Assembly (NCBI RefSeq): GCF_034661235.1
Contig: NZ_CP141059.1
Coordinates: 4,153,501 to 4,217,500 of the forward strand
DNA: 64,000 nt
Direction: 5' to 3'
Origin: Nocardioides bizhenqiangii
GTDB lineage: Bacteria > Actinomycetota > Actinomycetes > Propionibacteriales > Nocardioidaceae
Numbering within the stretch: the stretch's first letter is position 1; each line of letters begins with the position of its first letter. The notes under the pieces are model-generated. The model saw only the letters and a program-made list of their open reading frames with translations, had not been told where the DNA came from and did no database searches. Both the position numbers and the translations under genes were made by a program. Positions 1-11,900 of the stretch are shown piece after piece.

Positions 1-2271
<2,271 letters not shown>

Positions 2272-2335
2272 GTGGGCTCAACTTCGCGCCGACGCGCGGC
2301 GTTCCCGCCGTGCGGGCGAGTTCGCTGATGGCGAA

Positions 2336-2370
2336 CGCCGACCCGGCCCGCACTCGGGGTCGGGTCGGCG
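2336..2370 (-). terminator. Hairpin terminator after the GH78 operon
   Basis: A perfect 10-bp inverted repeat, CGCCGACCCG / CGGGTCGGCG, with a 15-nt loop that itself contains CCCG/CGGG. It begins 13 nt after the stop codon of the last rhamnosidase gene and ends 64 nt before the lon start. There is no U-tract, as is common for actinobacterial terminators. Termination of the operon is inferred from position and stem strength. Confidence 0.65.
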
Positions 2371-2382
2371 CTGGCGCCGGGC

Positions 2383-5300
2383 TCAGGCCGACTCGAAGGA
2401 CCAGGTGCCGGAGCCGACGCGGTAGCGCGTCACGCTGTCCTCGGTCCCCAGCTCCTCGAGCACGGCGCCGCCGGTCACGTCGTACTCCCCGGCCGGCAGC
2501 TCGACGACCGCCTCGACGTTGACCGGGATCTCGGTCGTGAGGCGCAGGTCGTCGCCGTCCCGCGTCCACTCGGAGGAGACCCGGCCGCGCTGCGTCATCC
2601 GCGAGCCCGAAGCCTGGCCCAGCCCGGTGTCGGGCACCGACACGGTGACCTCGGCCGCACCCGGAGCGGTCACGTCGATCCCGAGCACCGAGTCGAGCAC
2701 GTCCACCGCCACGTTGGAGCCCCAGCCGTGCGAGGCACTGTTCGCGGAGCCGCTCAGCTCCCACGCCTCCGGCGTGAAGGTGCCGCCGTCGGCGAGCCAC
2801 CCGGCCCACCCGTAGTCGTCCTCGTTGGTGAGGAGGTCCAGCAGACCGGCGTCCGCACCGGTGCGAGCGAGCGCCTCGACCAGGAAGTGCGCGGTCATCG
2901 GCCCCTGCCGCATGCCCATCCCTGCGAGGTACTCGCCCAGCGCGGGCAGGTCCTCCTCGGGAGCGATCCCGAATGCCACGGCGTACGACGTCGCGTGCTG
3001 GCCGGCGTGCGGGCTCTGCGACCCGTCGGCGAGCAGGCCGTCGACGTAGGTGCCGTCGGCGCGGCGCAGGGTCTCGTTCATCCGGTCGGCGAGGGCGTCG
3101 GCGTCGGCGACGTACGACTGCACCTCCGCGGCCGGCCGGCCGAGCGCCTCGGCGACGAGCGCGACCTTCCGGAGCACGTCGACACCGAGCGCGTTGACCG
3201 TGGTGCGCGTGGCTGCCGTCATGTCGTAGTCGAACCGGCCGTGCATCGGCCAGTCGACGATGCCGTACTGGTAGGCGCCGCTGCCACCGGTCAGTCGGGT
3301 CACCAGGCCGCTTGTCGGGCCCGACGCCGGGATGTGGCGACGGATGTAGTCGGCGGTCGCGCTCAGCTCGTCGTAGACGTCGGCCAGCAGGGCGGTGTCA
3401 CCACTCTCCAGGTAATAGCGCCAGATCCAGTCCGGCACGACCTCGGTGAAGTCGGGGATGTCGCGCTTGCCGTCGCCGTTGGGGTAGACGGCGTTGTAGC
3501 GCCCGGCGTCGTTGCCGGAGGTCCAGTACCGCTGCTGGCTGAGCATGAACTCGCGGATCGCCTGCCGGGTCGCCACCCGGTCGTGCTCCGTGGCAATCAG
3601 CCCGTAGGAGATGTTGACGGTGTCGTGCAGGAACTGACCCTGCTCCCGGGTCGGGGTGTCGACGAACGTCTCCTGGACGGAGTACTCGAGCGACCGGTCC
3701 ATCAGGTCCCACACCGCGTCCAGGGTCTCGTCGGAGCTCTCGAACGTCGCCGCCCCGTCCTCCGGGTAGGCGGTGTGCACCACGGTCGCCGTCACGTCGT
3801 CGACCGAGATCTCCTCGCCCGCTCCCGGCACCTCGAGGTAGCGGAAGCCGAGGTGGCCGAACGCCTGGTAGTCCTGGGCGCCGTCGGCCTGGGTGTAGGG
3901 GAACGTCATGTTGGTGCCCTGCGTGTCGACCGTGGCGGTGGACGCCCGCCCGTTGCTCGCCAGGCCGTAGCTGGCGCGGATCGTGATCACCCGGCCGGCG
4001 ACGCCCTGCTCGAAGTGGACGGCGGGTCGGGCCGGGATCACCTTCCCGAAGTCGGCGACCGGCGTGCCGTCGTCGGCGAGGAGGATCCGCTCCGGGTGCA
4101 CGACGGTCTCGACCAGGCTGGTCTGCTGGCCCTCGAGGTGGGTGAACGGCGCGACCGGGTGCTGTCCGACGACGACGGCGTCGGACCACGCGGAGTCGTC
4201 GTACTCCTCCTGCCGCCAGGCGCCGATCCGCTGCACCGCGGTGCCGTCGAGGTGCTCGACGTAGAGCCCCTCACCGTTGCGGGTGCCGACGAGGACGTAG
4301 GGACCGCGTCGCACCTTCCACGAGCCGTCGCTGACGACGGTGAACTCCGAGCCGTCGGCGTACTCGACCACGATCCGGGCCAAGAGCCCCGGCTCGCCCG
4401 CGGCCCGGCCCTGTCCACCGCTGAACCAGTGCAGCAGGGCGGCGACCGCCAGCGGCTCACCCGGCGTCACCAGGTCGGTGACGTCGGTGGCCTGGTAGTA
4501 GCCCTCGCCCGGGTAGCCGTAGTTGGTGACCCTGTCCGCGCGCTCGCCATCGAGGTAGAGCTCGGCGGTGTGGCTGGCCGAGAGGTAGCTCCGGGCGCGG
4601 ACGACCTCACCGGCAGGGACGTCGACAACGGTGCGTGCGAGCGTGTACTCGTCCGCCTCGCGGGTGGTCGTGCCGCGGACCCACTGGTCGAGACCGCCCG
4701 AGAAGTCTTCCTCGAACAGCACGGTCGAGCCGTCGAGCGAGGTCACCCGGATGTCGTCGAAGTCGGCGACCTCGCCACTGGCCTCGCGGAAGCCGACGGT
4801 GCCGGCGCGGGAGCCGGTCGGCGAGGGATCGGTCCACGTGTCGACGACCTTCCCGTCGATGCTCGTCGTGAACGTCTGGCCCTCCACGCGGATACCGAGC
4901 TCATAGGTGATGCCGGTGTCGATGACGTGCGGCACGGTACGTCGCGCGTCGGTGGGGAACGCGCCCGCCACCATCCGGTGGGTCTTGATCGCGTTGTCGT
5001 TGGCGTGCAGCTGCCACATGTAGCCGTTGTTGGTGTCCGGGGCACGGAAGACGACGGCCGCCGCCCGGGTGACGGGGGTGACGTCCATGGTGAGGACGTA
5101 GTCGGTCCAGTCCCGTCCGGGCTTCGCGATCGTGACGTTGCCGCCGCTCACGCGGCCGCGCCCGTCGACGATGCTGAGCGAGCTCGCGTCGGGATTGCCC
5201 GGTGGCCGCCGGATCCACGCGGCGTCGCCCCAGTCGTCGTCACCGAGGCCGGTCTCGAACGACTCCCACCGCGACCACGGGGACGGGAGGTGGTCCTTGT

Positions 5301-5679
5301 CCCAGGTCCGCACCCGCCAGGTGTACGCGCTGCCCGGGTCGAGCGGCGCGCCGTCGTACTCGATGTAGGCCTGCTGGGACGACGTCACCTTGTCGGTGTC
5401 CCAGACAAGCGTGCCGTCCGCGTCCTGCACCTCGATCTTGTACGCCGTCTGCACCTCGTTGGGGTCCGCGTCCTGAGGCAGCCAGCCGAACCGCGGGGTC
5501 TCGTCGGTGTCGAGCGGGCTGCGCAGGTCGTCGACGGTCAGCCGCGTCGGGGCGGACGGCTTGCTGCCCTTCGCGGCCGTGGCGCTCGGCGCGTGGCCGA
5601 CGACGGGCAGGGCGACGACGGCCGCCGTCGCGATCACGAGGGCGGCGCGCCGGAGCCGGCGGGTGGGTCGTGTTCTCAC
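2383..5679 (-). CDS. Secreted GH78 alpha-L-rhamnosidase (1098 aa)
   Basis: Exported inverting glycosidase that releases terminal L-rhamnose from plant or bacterial rhamnosides. The N-terminus (MRTRPTRRLRRAALVIATAA...) is an arginine-rich signal peptide of about 35 residues. Next come a fibronectin-like rhamnosidase N-domain (residues ~40-150), an inserted concanavalin/LamG-like jelly-roll (~165-330, with NNGYMWQLHANDN), the Bac_rhamnosid_N sandwich, the (alpha/alpha)6 catalytic barrel and a C-terminal beta domain. The usual D-x-P-x-R-D-E-R motif is represented by DTPTREQGQFLHD near residue 675, and the second acidic motif by TPEAWE near 971; these carry the likely acid and base. It is the third gene of a three-rhamnosidase operon, 29 bp after the previous one. 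The family is confident; the exact substrate is not readable. Confidence 0.9.
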   Translation of the reverse strand: MRTRPTRRLRRAALVIATAAVVALPVVGHAPSATAAKGSKPSAPTRLTVDDLRSPLDTDETPRFGWLPQDADPNEVQTAYKIEVQDADGTLVWDTDKVTSSQQAYIEYDGAPLDPGSAYTWRVRTWDKDHLPSPWSRWESFETGLGDDDWGDAAWIRRPPGNPDASSLSIVDGRGRVSGGNVTIAKPGRDWTDYVLTMDVTPVTRAAAVVFRAPDTNNGYMWQLHANDNAIKTHRMVAGAFPTDARRTVPHVIDTGITYELGIRVEGQTFTTSIDGKVVDTWTDPSPTGSRAGTVGFREASGEVADFDDIRVTSLDGSTVLFEEDFSGGLDQWVRGTTTREADEYTLARTVVDVPAGEVVRARSYLSASHTAELYLDGERADRVTNYGYPGEGYYQATDVTDLVTPGEPLAVAALLHWFSGGQGRAAGEPGLLARIVVEYADGSEFTVVSDGSWKVRRGPYVLVGTRNGEGLYVEHLDGTAVQRIGAWRQEEYDDSAWSDAVVVGQHPVAPFTHLEGQQTSLVETVVHPERILLADDGTPVADFGKVIPARPAVHFEQGVAGRVITIRASYGLASNGRASTATVDTQGTNMTFPYTQADGAQDYQAFGHLGFRYLEVPGAGEEISVDDVTATVVHTAYPEDGAATFESSDETLDAVWDLMDRSLEYSVQETFVDTPTREQGQFLHDTVNISYGLIATEHDRVATRQAIREFMLSQQRYWTSGNDAGRYNAVYPNGDGKRDIPDFTEVVPDWIWRYYLESGDTALLADVYDELSATADYIRRHIPASGPTSGLVTRLTGGSGAYQYGIVDWPMHGRFDYDMTAATRTTVNALGVDVLRKVALVAEALGRPAAEVQSYVADADALADRMNETLRRADGTYVDGLLADGSQSPHAGQHATSYAVAFGIAPEEDLPALGEYLAGMGMRQGPMTAHFLVEALARTGADAGLLDLLTNEDDYGWAGWLADGGTFTPEAWELSGSANSASHGWGSNVAVDVLDSVLGIDVTAPGAAEVTVSVPDTGLGQASGSRMTQRGRVSSEWTRDGDDLRLTTEIPVNVEAVVELPAGEYDVTGGAVLEELGTEDSVTRYRVGSGTWSFESA

Positions 5680-5708
5680 AGGTACCTCCGAGTAGGTCGT
5701 GATGGTGG

Positions 5709-8700
5709 TCAGTGGCAGATCGCGGTCAGCCGGTCGTCGTCCTTCGGACCGCCGCCGGGCGTGGTGCTGAAGACGTGGCAGCCCCTCGTCACGCCGTCCA
5801 CCCGCAGGTAGCCGCGGTCCCGAACGGCGGGGGTCGCCCGCCCGTCGACGTACACGACATCCGCGGCGGCGTCACCCGCCGGCACGTGCACCGATGCGAC
5901 CGTGTTGCCGGGCAAGTAGGCCCCGACGTCGGTGCGGCCGTCGACGGTGTGGAACGCCGCGCCGATCCGTCCCTTGAGGGTCGGAAGGGTCACGTGCGCC
6001 CAATCGACCGACTGCGGCTGCGGACGCACCGCGAAGGTGGCGTAGCCCGGGGTGGTCGGCCGGATGCCGAACATGCCCTGCGGCAGGTTGTACGCCGGCG
6101 ACGCCGCCCACGGGTGCGAGTAGGTCATGTTCGACTTCAGGGAGGCGTCCCACGCCTCCGCCGTCGCGCCCGCCCCGTCGTTGATCATGTTCAGCCAACT
6201 GCGGGTGCCGTCGCCGGTGAGCAGGTCGAGGGCGAGATCGGAGCGATCGCCGTTGTAGAGCGACTCGATGAGGAACGCCGCGCAGTAGACGCTGCACTGC
6301 ATCCCGCGCGAGCCGATGTAGTCGGCGGCGCGCGCGGCTCGCTCGTCGTCCGGCACCCCGAACGCGCTGGCGAACACACTGGCGTGGACGGCCCAATGGG
6401 CGACCGGCGTCCGGTCGGCGTTGAGGCCGTCCCGGTAGGCGCCCAAGCTGTCGTCCCACAACCACTGGTTGATCGCTTCGCGGAGCTGGGTGCCCGTGCT
6501 CCGGAACGACGCCGCGTCGGTGTCCTTCCCCAGCGCCTCGGCGATGGCCGCCATGTCCATGAAGCTGCGGTAGCCGATCGCGTTGATGACGGTGTTGTAG
6601 GGGCGGAAGACGTAGCCGTCGCGCTCCGAGGTCGGCCAGTCGACGATGTCGCAGTCGGTCTGGCTGCTGCAGCCGTTGGACCGGAAGTCCTTGCGGATCA
6701 GGCCGGTCGACGGCTCCACCCACTCGCTCGGCAGCTTCTGGACCAGCTGGTCGTAGCTGCGCTCGAGCTGGGCCACGTCGCCGGTCTGCTGGTAGCTGTC
6801 GTGCATCGCGAGGATCGTGTACATCGGCCACTCGGTCGGCCAGGTGCGCCGGGTGAGCAGGTAGTCGATCGAGTAGTTGCCGAGCGTCGGGTCCGACGAC
6901 GTGAAGAAGTTGGCCATCATCTGCAGGTAGCTGTCGGCCTCGTAGGGCTCGCGCTCGCGGGTCCACGAGTCGACGTAGAGGTTGTGGTTGGTCGCCTCCA
7001 CGGTGTTGCGCGAGAGCTCCCAGACCTGGTTGAGGGCGTCGTCGGACGAGCTGAACACGGCGCCGTCGGTGTCGAACGGGTAGACCTGCGCGAGCGCCGG
7101 GAAGTCCTCGGCCGTCAGCCCGGGCGGGGCGCCGAGCACCTCGAGGTAGCGGAAGACCCGCATGCCCCAGGTCTCCAGGTGCTGCGGTCCGTCTGCAAGG
7201 GTCCAGCGGTCCTGGTAGCTGTTGCCGGTGCGCATCGCGTAGCGCACGGTCTGGGGAGCGGCCAACTCCTCGCCGAACCGCAGGTCGACGACCTGGCCGG
7301 CGGTCCCGTCGAGGTCGAGGCTGACGCCCCCGACCCAGGTCCGGCCGTAGTCCACGAAGTAGTGCCCGGGCGCCTTCTCGACGACCTCGACCGGCAGCTC
7401 GAGGCGCTGGGCCACTTTGTCGGTCGGCGTCGCCATGAGGGCGTCGTACGGCGCCTTCGTCGTCGCCGGCTGCCAGCCGCTGTCGTCGAAGCCGGGCATG
7501 TCGAAGCCGACGGGGTACGCCGCCGCCTGGAGGTTCTCCTTCGGCGCGGTGAAGTAGCTGGTGCCGATCGAGCCCGCCGACGGGAAGACCGAGCTGCCGG
7601 GCATCGTGGTCCAGCCCTCACCGGTGCCGAACGTCTGCCGGCTGCCGTCGACGTACTCGACGACGACCTGGGCCTGGAACCGCTTGTCGCGCGTGGTCCA
7701 CGCCAGCGCACCGAGGGCGTTCTTGCCGCCCTCACGGACCAGGTCGGTGACGTCGAAACCGTCGTAGCGGGTCTCGGTGCTGATCGACCGGGTCGGTCCG
7801 AGGCCGACGAACCGGCCGTTGAGCCAGAGCTTGTAAACGTACTGGCGGCCCGGCTCCGGTGACGACCCGGTGGCGAAGGCGGTCGCCCACGCAATCTCCT
7901 TGCCGGGCGCGGTGTCGAACTCGCCGCGCAGGAACGCCCAGTCGGTGCCGCCGACGCCGTACACGCAGTTCTGGCCGGTGCCGATCGCGAGCCGTCCGCC
8001 GGAGACCGTCCCGCAGGGGAAGTCGGTGCTCGGCGCCTCGAAGTCGTTGTCGTAGAGGACGGTGCCGTCGGCGCCGGTCACGCTGAGGTCGTCCCAGGTG
8101 CTGCGCTCGCTGCCGCCGGTGCGGAAGCCGATGCTGCCGGTGGTGAAGCGCACGCCCTCGGTGGTGTCGACCAGGGTCCCGTCGAGGTAGGTGCGGACGG
8201 TCGAGCCCGACACCTCGATCCGGATCCGGTAGTCGGTGCCGCGCTGCAGGCTCACGCCGAGCGGGACGGTCTTGAGCTGGGTGAACGCGCCGTTGACCCG
8301 CTGGTGCGGCGCCAGCTGGTTGACCCCGTCGCCGCGGAACTGCCACATGAGGTAGTTGTCGTTGTCCTGGGCGTTGAAGACGATCGTGGCGTTCTGCGTG
8401 GTGATCGAGAACGTCGCCTCGAGCGTGTAGTCGCGCCACGCGAGGGCCGCGGATGCGCCGAGCCAGATCGGCCGGCTGTCGCCCCAGGTGTCCCCTAGCG
8501 CCGTACCGAAGTGGGCAGGGAGCGACCACGGCGAGGCCTTGTCGTCACCGCTCCAGGTCCGCACCCGCCACTCGTACCCCTCTCCCGGCTCGAGCGCCGG
8601 ACCGGCGTACGGGACGTTCGTGCTGGCGGCCGACGCGATCCTGCCGGAGTCCCACACCAAGCGGCCGGAGGCCAGTGCCGACCGGGAGGTGGCGACCTGC

Positions 8701-8918
8701 ACCTGGTAGGCGGACTGCCGGGCCGACGGCACCTGCCAGCCGAGGATCGGGCCGGTCAGGTCGTCGACGTCCGCCGGCGTCGTGCGCTGCTCCACCGTGA
8801 GGCCCGAGGGAAGCGCGGCCGGCGCTGCGGCTGCCGGACCGACGGCGGCGACCATGCCCAGCACGAGAGCGAGCACGGAGAGGGCCACGGACAGGCAGCG
8901 GCGCTGTGGGGTCGACAT
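5709..8918 (-). CDS. Secreted GH78-like alpha-L-rhamnosidase (1069 aa)
   Basis: Second gene of the rhamnosidase operon. I start it at ATG 8918 (MSTPQRRCLSVALSVLALVLG), because GAGGAG lies just upstream and a typical signal peptide follows; an upstream in-frame start at 9011 would add 31 uncharacteristic residues. The layout matches its neighbours: N-terminal Ig-like domain, an inserted LamG-like domain (DNDNYLMWQFRGDG), Bac_rhamnosid_N sandwich, helical barrel and C-terminal domain. The first catalytic motif is altered to DSWTREREPYEAD (near residue 651) and the second reads TAEAWD (near 919), with the Glu kept in each. These divergent motifs suggest a specificity different from the 1551-aa paralogue. 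It is 40 bp downstream of that gene and cotranscription is likely. Confidence 0.88.
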   Translation of the reverse strand: MSTPQRRCLSVALSVLALVLGMVAAVGPAAAAPAALPSGLTVEQRTTPADVDDLTGPILGWQVPSARQSAYQVQVATSRSALASGRLVWDSGRIASAASTNVPYAGPALEPGEGYEWRVRTWSGDDKASPWSLPAHFGTALGDTWGDSRPIWLGASAALAWRDYTLEATFSITTQNATIVFNAQDNDNYLMWQFRGDGVNQLAPHQRVNGAFTQLKTVPLGVSLQRGTDYRIRIEVSGSTVRTYLDGTLVDTTEGVRFTTGSIGFRTGGSERSTWDDLSVTGADGTVLYDNDFEAPSTDFPCGTVSGGRLAIGTGQNCVYGVGGTDWAFLRGEFDTAPGKEIAWATAFATGSSPEPGRQYVYKLWLNGRFVGLGPTRSISTETRYDGFDVTDLVREGGKNALGALAWTTRDKRFQAQVVVEYVDGSRQTFGTGEGWTTMPGSSVFPSAGSIGTSYFTAPKENLQAAAYPVGFDMPGFDDSGWQPATTKAPYDALMATPTDKVAQRLELPVEVVEKAPGHYFVDYGRTWVGGVSLDLDGTAGQVVDLRFGEELAAPQTVRYAMRTGNSYQDRWTLADGPQHLETWGMRVFRYLEVLGAPPGLTAEDFPALAQVYPFDTDGAVFSSSDDALNQVWELSRNTVEATNHNLYVDSWTREREPYEADSYLQMMANFFTSSDPTLGNYSIDYLLTRRTWPTEWPMYTILAMHDSYQQTGDVAQLERSYDQLVQKLPSEWVEPSTGLIRKDFRSNGCSSQTDCDIVDWPTSERDGYVFRPYNTVINAIGYRSFMDMAAIAEALGKDTDAASFRSTGTQLREAINQWLWDDSLGAYRDGLNADRTPVAHWAVHASVFASAFGVPDDERAARAADYIGSRGMQCSVYCAAFLIESLYNGDRSDLALDLLTGDGTRSWLNMINDGAGATAEAWDASLKSNMTYSHPWAASPAYNLPQGMFGIRPTTPGYATFAVRPQPQSVDWAHVTLPTLKGRIGAAFHTVDGRTDVGAYLPGNTVASVHVPAGDAAADVVYVDGRATPAVRDRGYLRVDGVTRGCHVFSTTPGGGPKDDDRLTAICH

Positions 8919-8958
8919 CGGCGGTTTCTCCTCGGTTTGACGAACGGCGGCGGCCCGG

Positions 8959-11900
8959 TCAGCCGACCGGGACCACCCACACGTCGGCGATCGACGGGTC
9001 GGAGTCCGCACCGGTGTCCTGGAAGCGCAGTCGGACGGTGCCGTCCGCGCTCAAGTCAGACTCGTCGACCACGAACTGGTAGGTGATCGTGCCGTGACCG
9101 CCTGCGGACCGCTTGAGGTCCTGCTGGTGGACGACGCGACCGTCGGCCTGGACGTCGTAGGTCTTGCGGGTGGCGCCGTCGAAGGTCTCGATCGCCCGGA
9201 CCACGAATGCTCCCTCGGTCGGAACGGCGACGTCGAACTCGAACCAGCCGCCCGGGAAGGCCGAGTGCGTGTAACGGCGGGTCAGTCCGGCTTCGACGCT
9301 CGTCCCGGAGTGCTGCGACGCCGTCAGCCGGTGGCCGGACTCGGACGAGCCGTTCCCGAGGTCAACGTGGTCGGTCGCATCCGCCGGCGGGTTGGCGATC
9401 CGCACCTGGACCGACGCGGTGTGCTGCTCGAGATCGGTTGCTCCGATCGCGGCGACGACGGTGGCCTCGCCCTCGGTCACCCCGAGGGGCACGTCGAGGG
9501 TGAGCTCGAGCGTCCAGGCCTCACCCGCGGCCAGCGAGTACGGCGCGGGCTCGGGAGCGGTCCAGCCTTCCGGCGGGGTGACCACCACCTGCCCGGCGAT
9601 CGCCCGGTCGGCGCGGTTGACCAGGTCCACCGACGCGGTCAGCTGCTCACCGGGGTCGACCGGCGTCGGGGACAACGTGAACGACTCGACGATGACCGGC
9701 GGGGCGACGGCGATCGTCGCGGCCAACGGCAGTCGCGCGGTGCTGCCCCGGTACTTGTAGGACAGGTTGCCCTCGAGCGGCACCGCTCCGGGGGCGATGC
9801 CCTCCGGCACCGCGACGTCGTAGCGGAGTCGCAGCGTCTCCCCCGGCTCGACCGTGGTCTCCGGGTCCGGCTCAGGCGTGACCGTCCAGCCCGGGCCCGC
9901 GGTCAGGGATGCCACCACCGAGGTCAGCGGCGCGGAGCCGCCGTTCTCGACGACCACCGTCACCGGCACGGTCGAGCCCGGGAACCACTCCCGGACCGGT
10001 ATCTCCACGGACGCGGTGGCGCCGAGCAGGCGGCCCGACGCGGCCGAGAGCGCGGCGTCGATCTCGTCGATCAGCGCCTGCACCGCTTCACCGTCGGCGG
10101 CGCTGACCCGGTCCTTCTCGACCTGGAGAGCCGTCCAGCGCTCGATGTCCCCGAGGATCCCCAGCGCCCGGTGGACGTGCGCGACGGCCGCGCGCTCGTC
10201 GTCCCCCACGTAGGCGCTCCAGGCGTCGTCGAGGGTCGCCGCCAGCTCGTCGGCGCGCGCCGCGGTGGCCTCTGCCCCCGGCGCGTCCAAGCCGGACACC
10301 AGGTCCTCGAGATCCCCGGCGGCGGCCCGCGCGTCCCCGAGGTTGCCAAGCACCCGGTCCGTGGCGAAGTCGTAGTCACCCGAGCCGACCTCGAAGACGG
10401 CCACGCCGTCCTCCATCCGGAGGAAGGTGATTCCGTCGACGTCGCCGGCGGGAGCACCGCCCTCGGTGACGGCCCACCGGGTCCTGGCGGGCACGTGGAC
10501 CTCGGCGGTCGTGTTCACGGGCACGGTGACCTGCATCGCGATGCCGTCGCCGGTCTGCTGCCACGAGCTCGCCAGCAAGCCGTAGACGGTCTTCAGCTCG
10601 CCCGCACCGTGGGTGAGGCCACCTCCGACCTTCGGGGCGATCCGGGACCGCTTGTAGCCCGGCTCGTCGGCGGCGATGCCTCCGACGTTCTCGTACATCC
10701 AGTCTCCGACCGCGCCGTAGGCGTAGTGGTTGAACGAGTTCATGCTGACGTCGCCGAAGGAACCGTCCGGCATGATCGAGTTCCACCGCTCCCACATCGT
10801 GGTGGCACCCTTGGCCACCTCGTAGCCCCAAGACGGGTAGTCCTCGTGCATGAGGAGGGTGTAAGCGAGGTCGTCGCGGTCGATGGAGCTCAGGGCGGGC
10901 AGCAGCCACGGGGTGCCGAGGAACCCGGTCGTCAGGTGGTTGTCGCTGGCCGCGAGCTTGGCGACAAAGCGGGCGCCCACCTCGTCCCGCAGGTCGTCGG
11001 GCACCAGATCCATGCCGAGCGCCATCGCGTAGCCGGTCTGGCTGTTGCCGCTCACCGTGCCGTCGGCATCGATGAACGCATTGGCGAACGCGGCGCGTGC
11101 GTCCTCGGACAGCGCGGCGTACTCGGCCGCGTCGGCGTCCTTGCCGAGCGCGGCGGCCATCTCCGCCATCATCCGGGCGTCCTCAGCGAGGTACGCCGTG
11201 CCCATGACCGCGGTCGGGGTGGGGTCGTCGAGGTGCAGCCAGTCGCCCCAGCCGCCGCGACCCTGGTCGATCAGGTCGGGGCCGGTGTGCGCACGCAGGT
11301 AGTCCATGAAGTCCGTCATCACGGGGTAGAACTGGCGGGCGATCGAGGCGTCGCCGTAGCTGTCCCAGAGGGCGTAGGGCACGGTGATCCCAGCGTCCGA
11401 CCAGCCGGTCCCGCTGCCGCAGCAGCCGACCCCGGGCGGCTCGGGGGCGATGCCGGGCAGGTCGCCGTTGGCGAACTGGGTGTCGGCCATGTCGCTCATC
11501 CACTTGGACAGGAAGGCCCGCGTGTCGCGCAGGTAGCTGGCGGTGGGTGCGAAGACATTGATGTCGCCGCTCCAACCCAGCCGCTCGTCGCGCGCCGGAG
11601 TGTCGGTCGGGATCGACAGGAAGTTGCCGCGCTGGCCCCACGAGATGTTGCTGGCGAGCTGGTTCAGCATCGGGCTCGAGGTCTCGAGCGCGCCGGTGGC
11701 CGGCAGGTCGGAGCCCCAGACCACGCCGGTCACGTCCTCGGCGGCGGGCGGGGTCGCGATGCCGGCGATCTCCAGGTAGCGGAATCCGTGCTGGGTGAAC
11801 TTCGGCTCGTAGGTGACCGTCCCGTCGGCTGCGAACTCGTAGTAGTCAGTCACCTTCGCTGCACGGAGGTTGGCCGTGTAGAGCGTGCCGTCGGGATTGA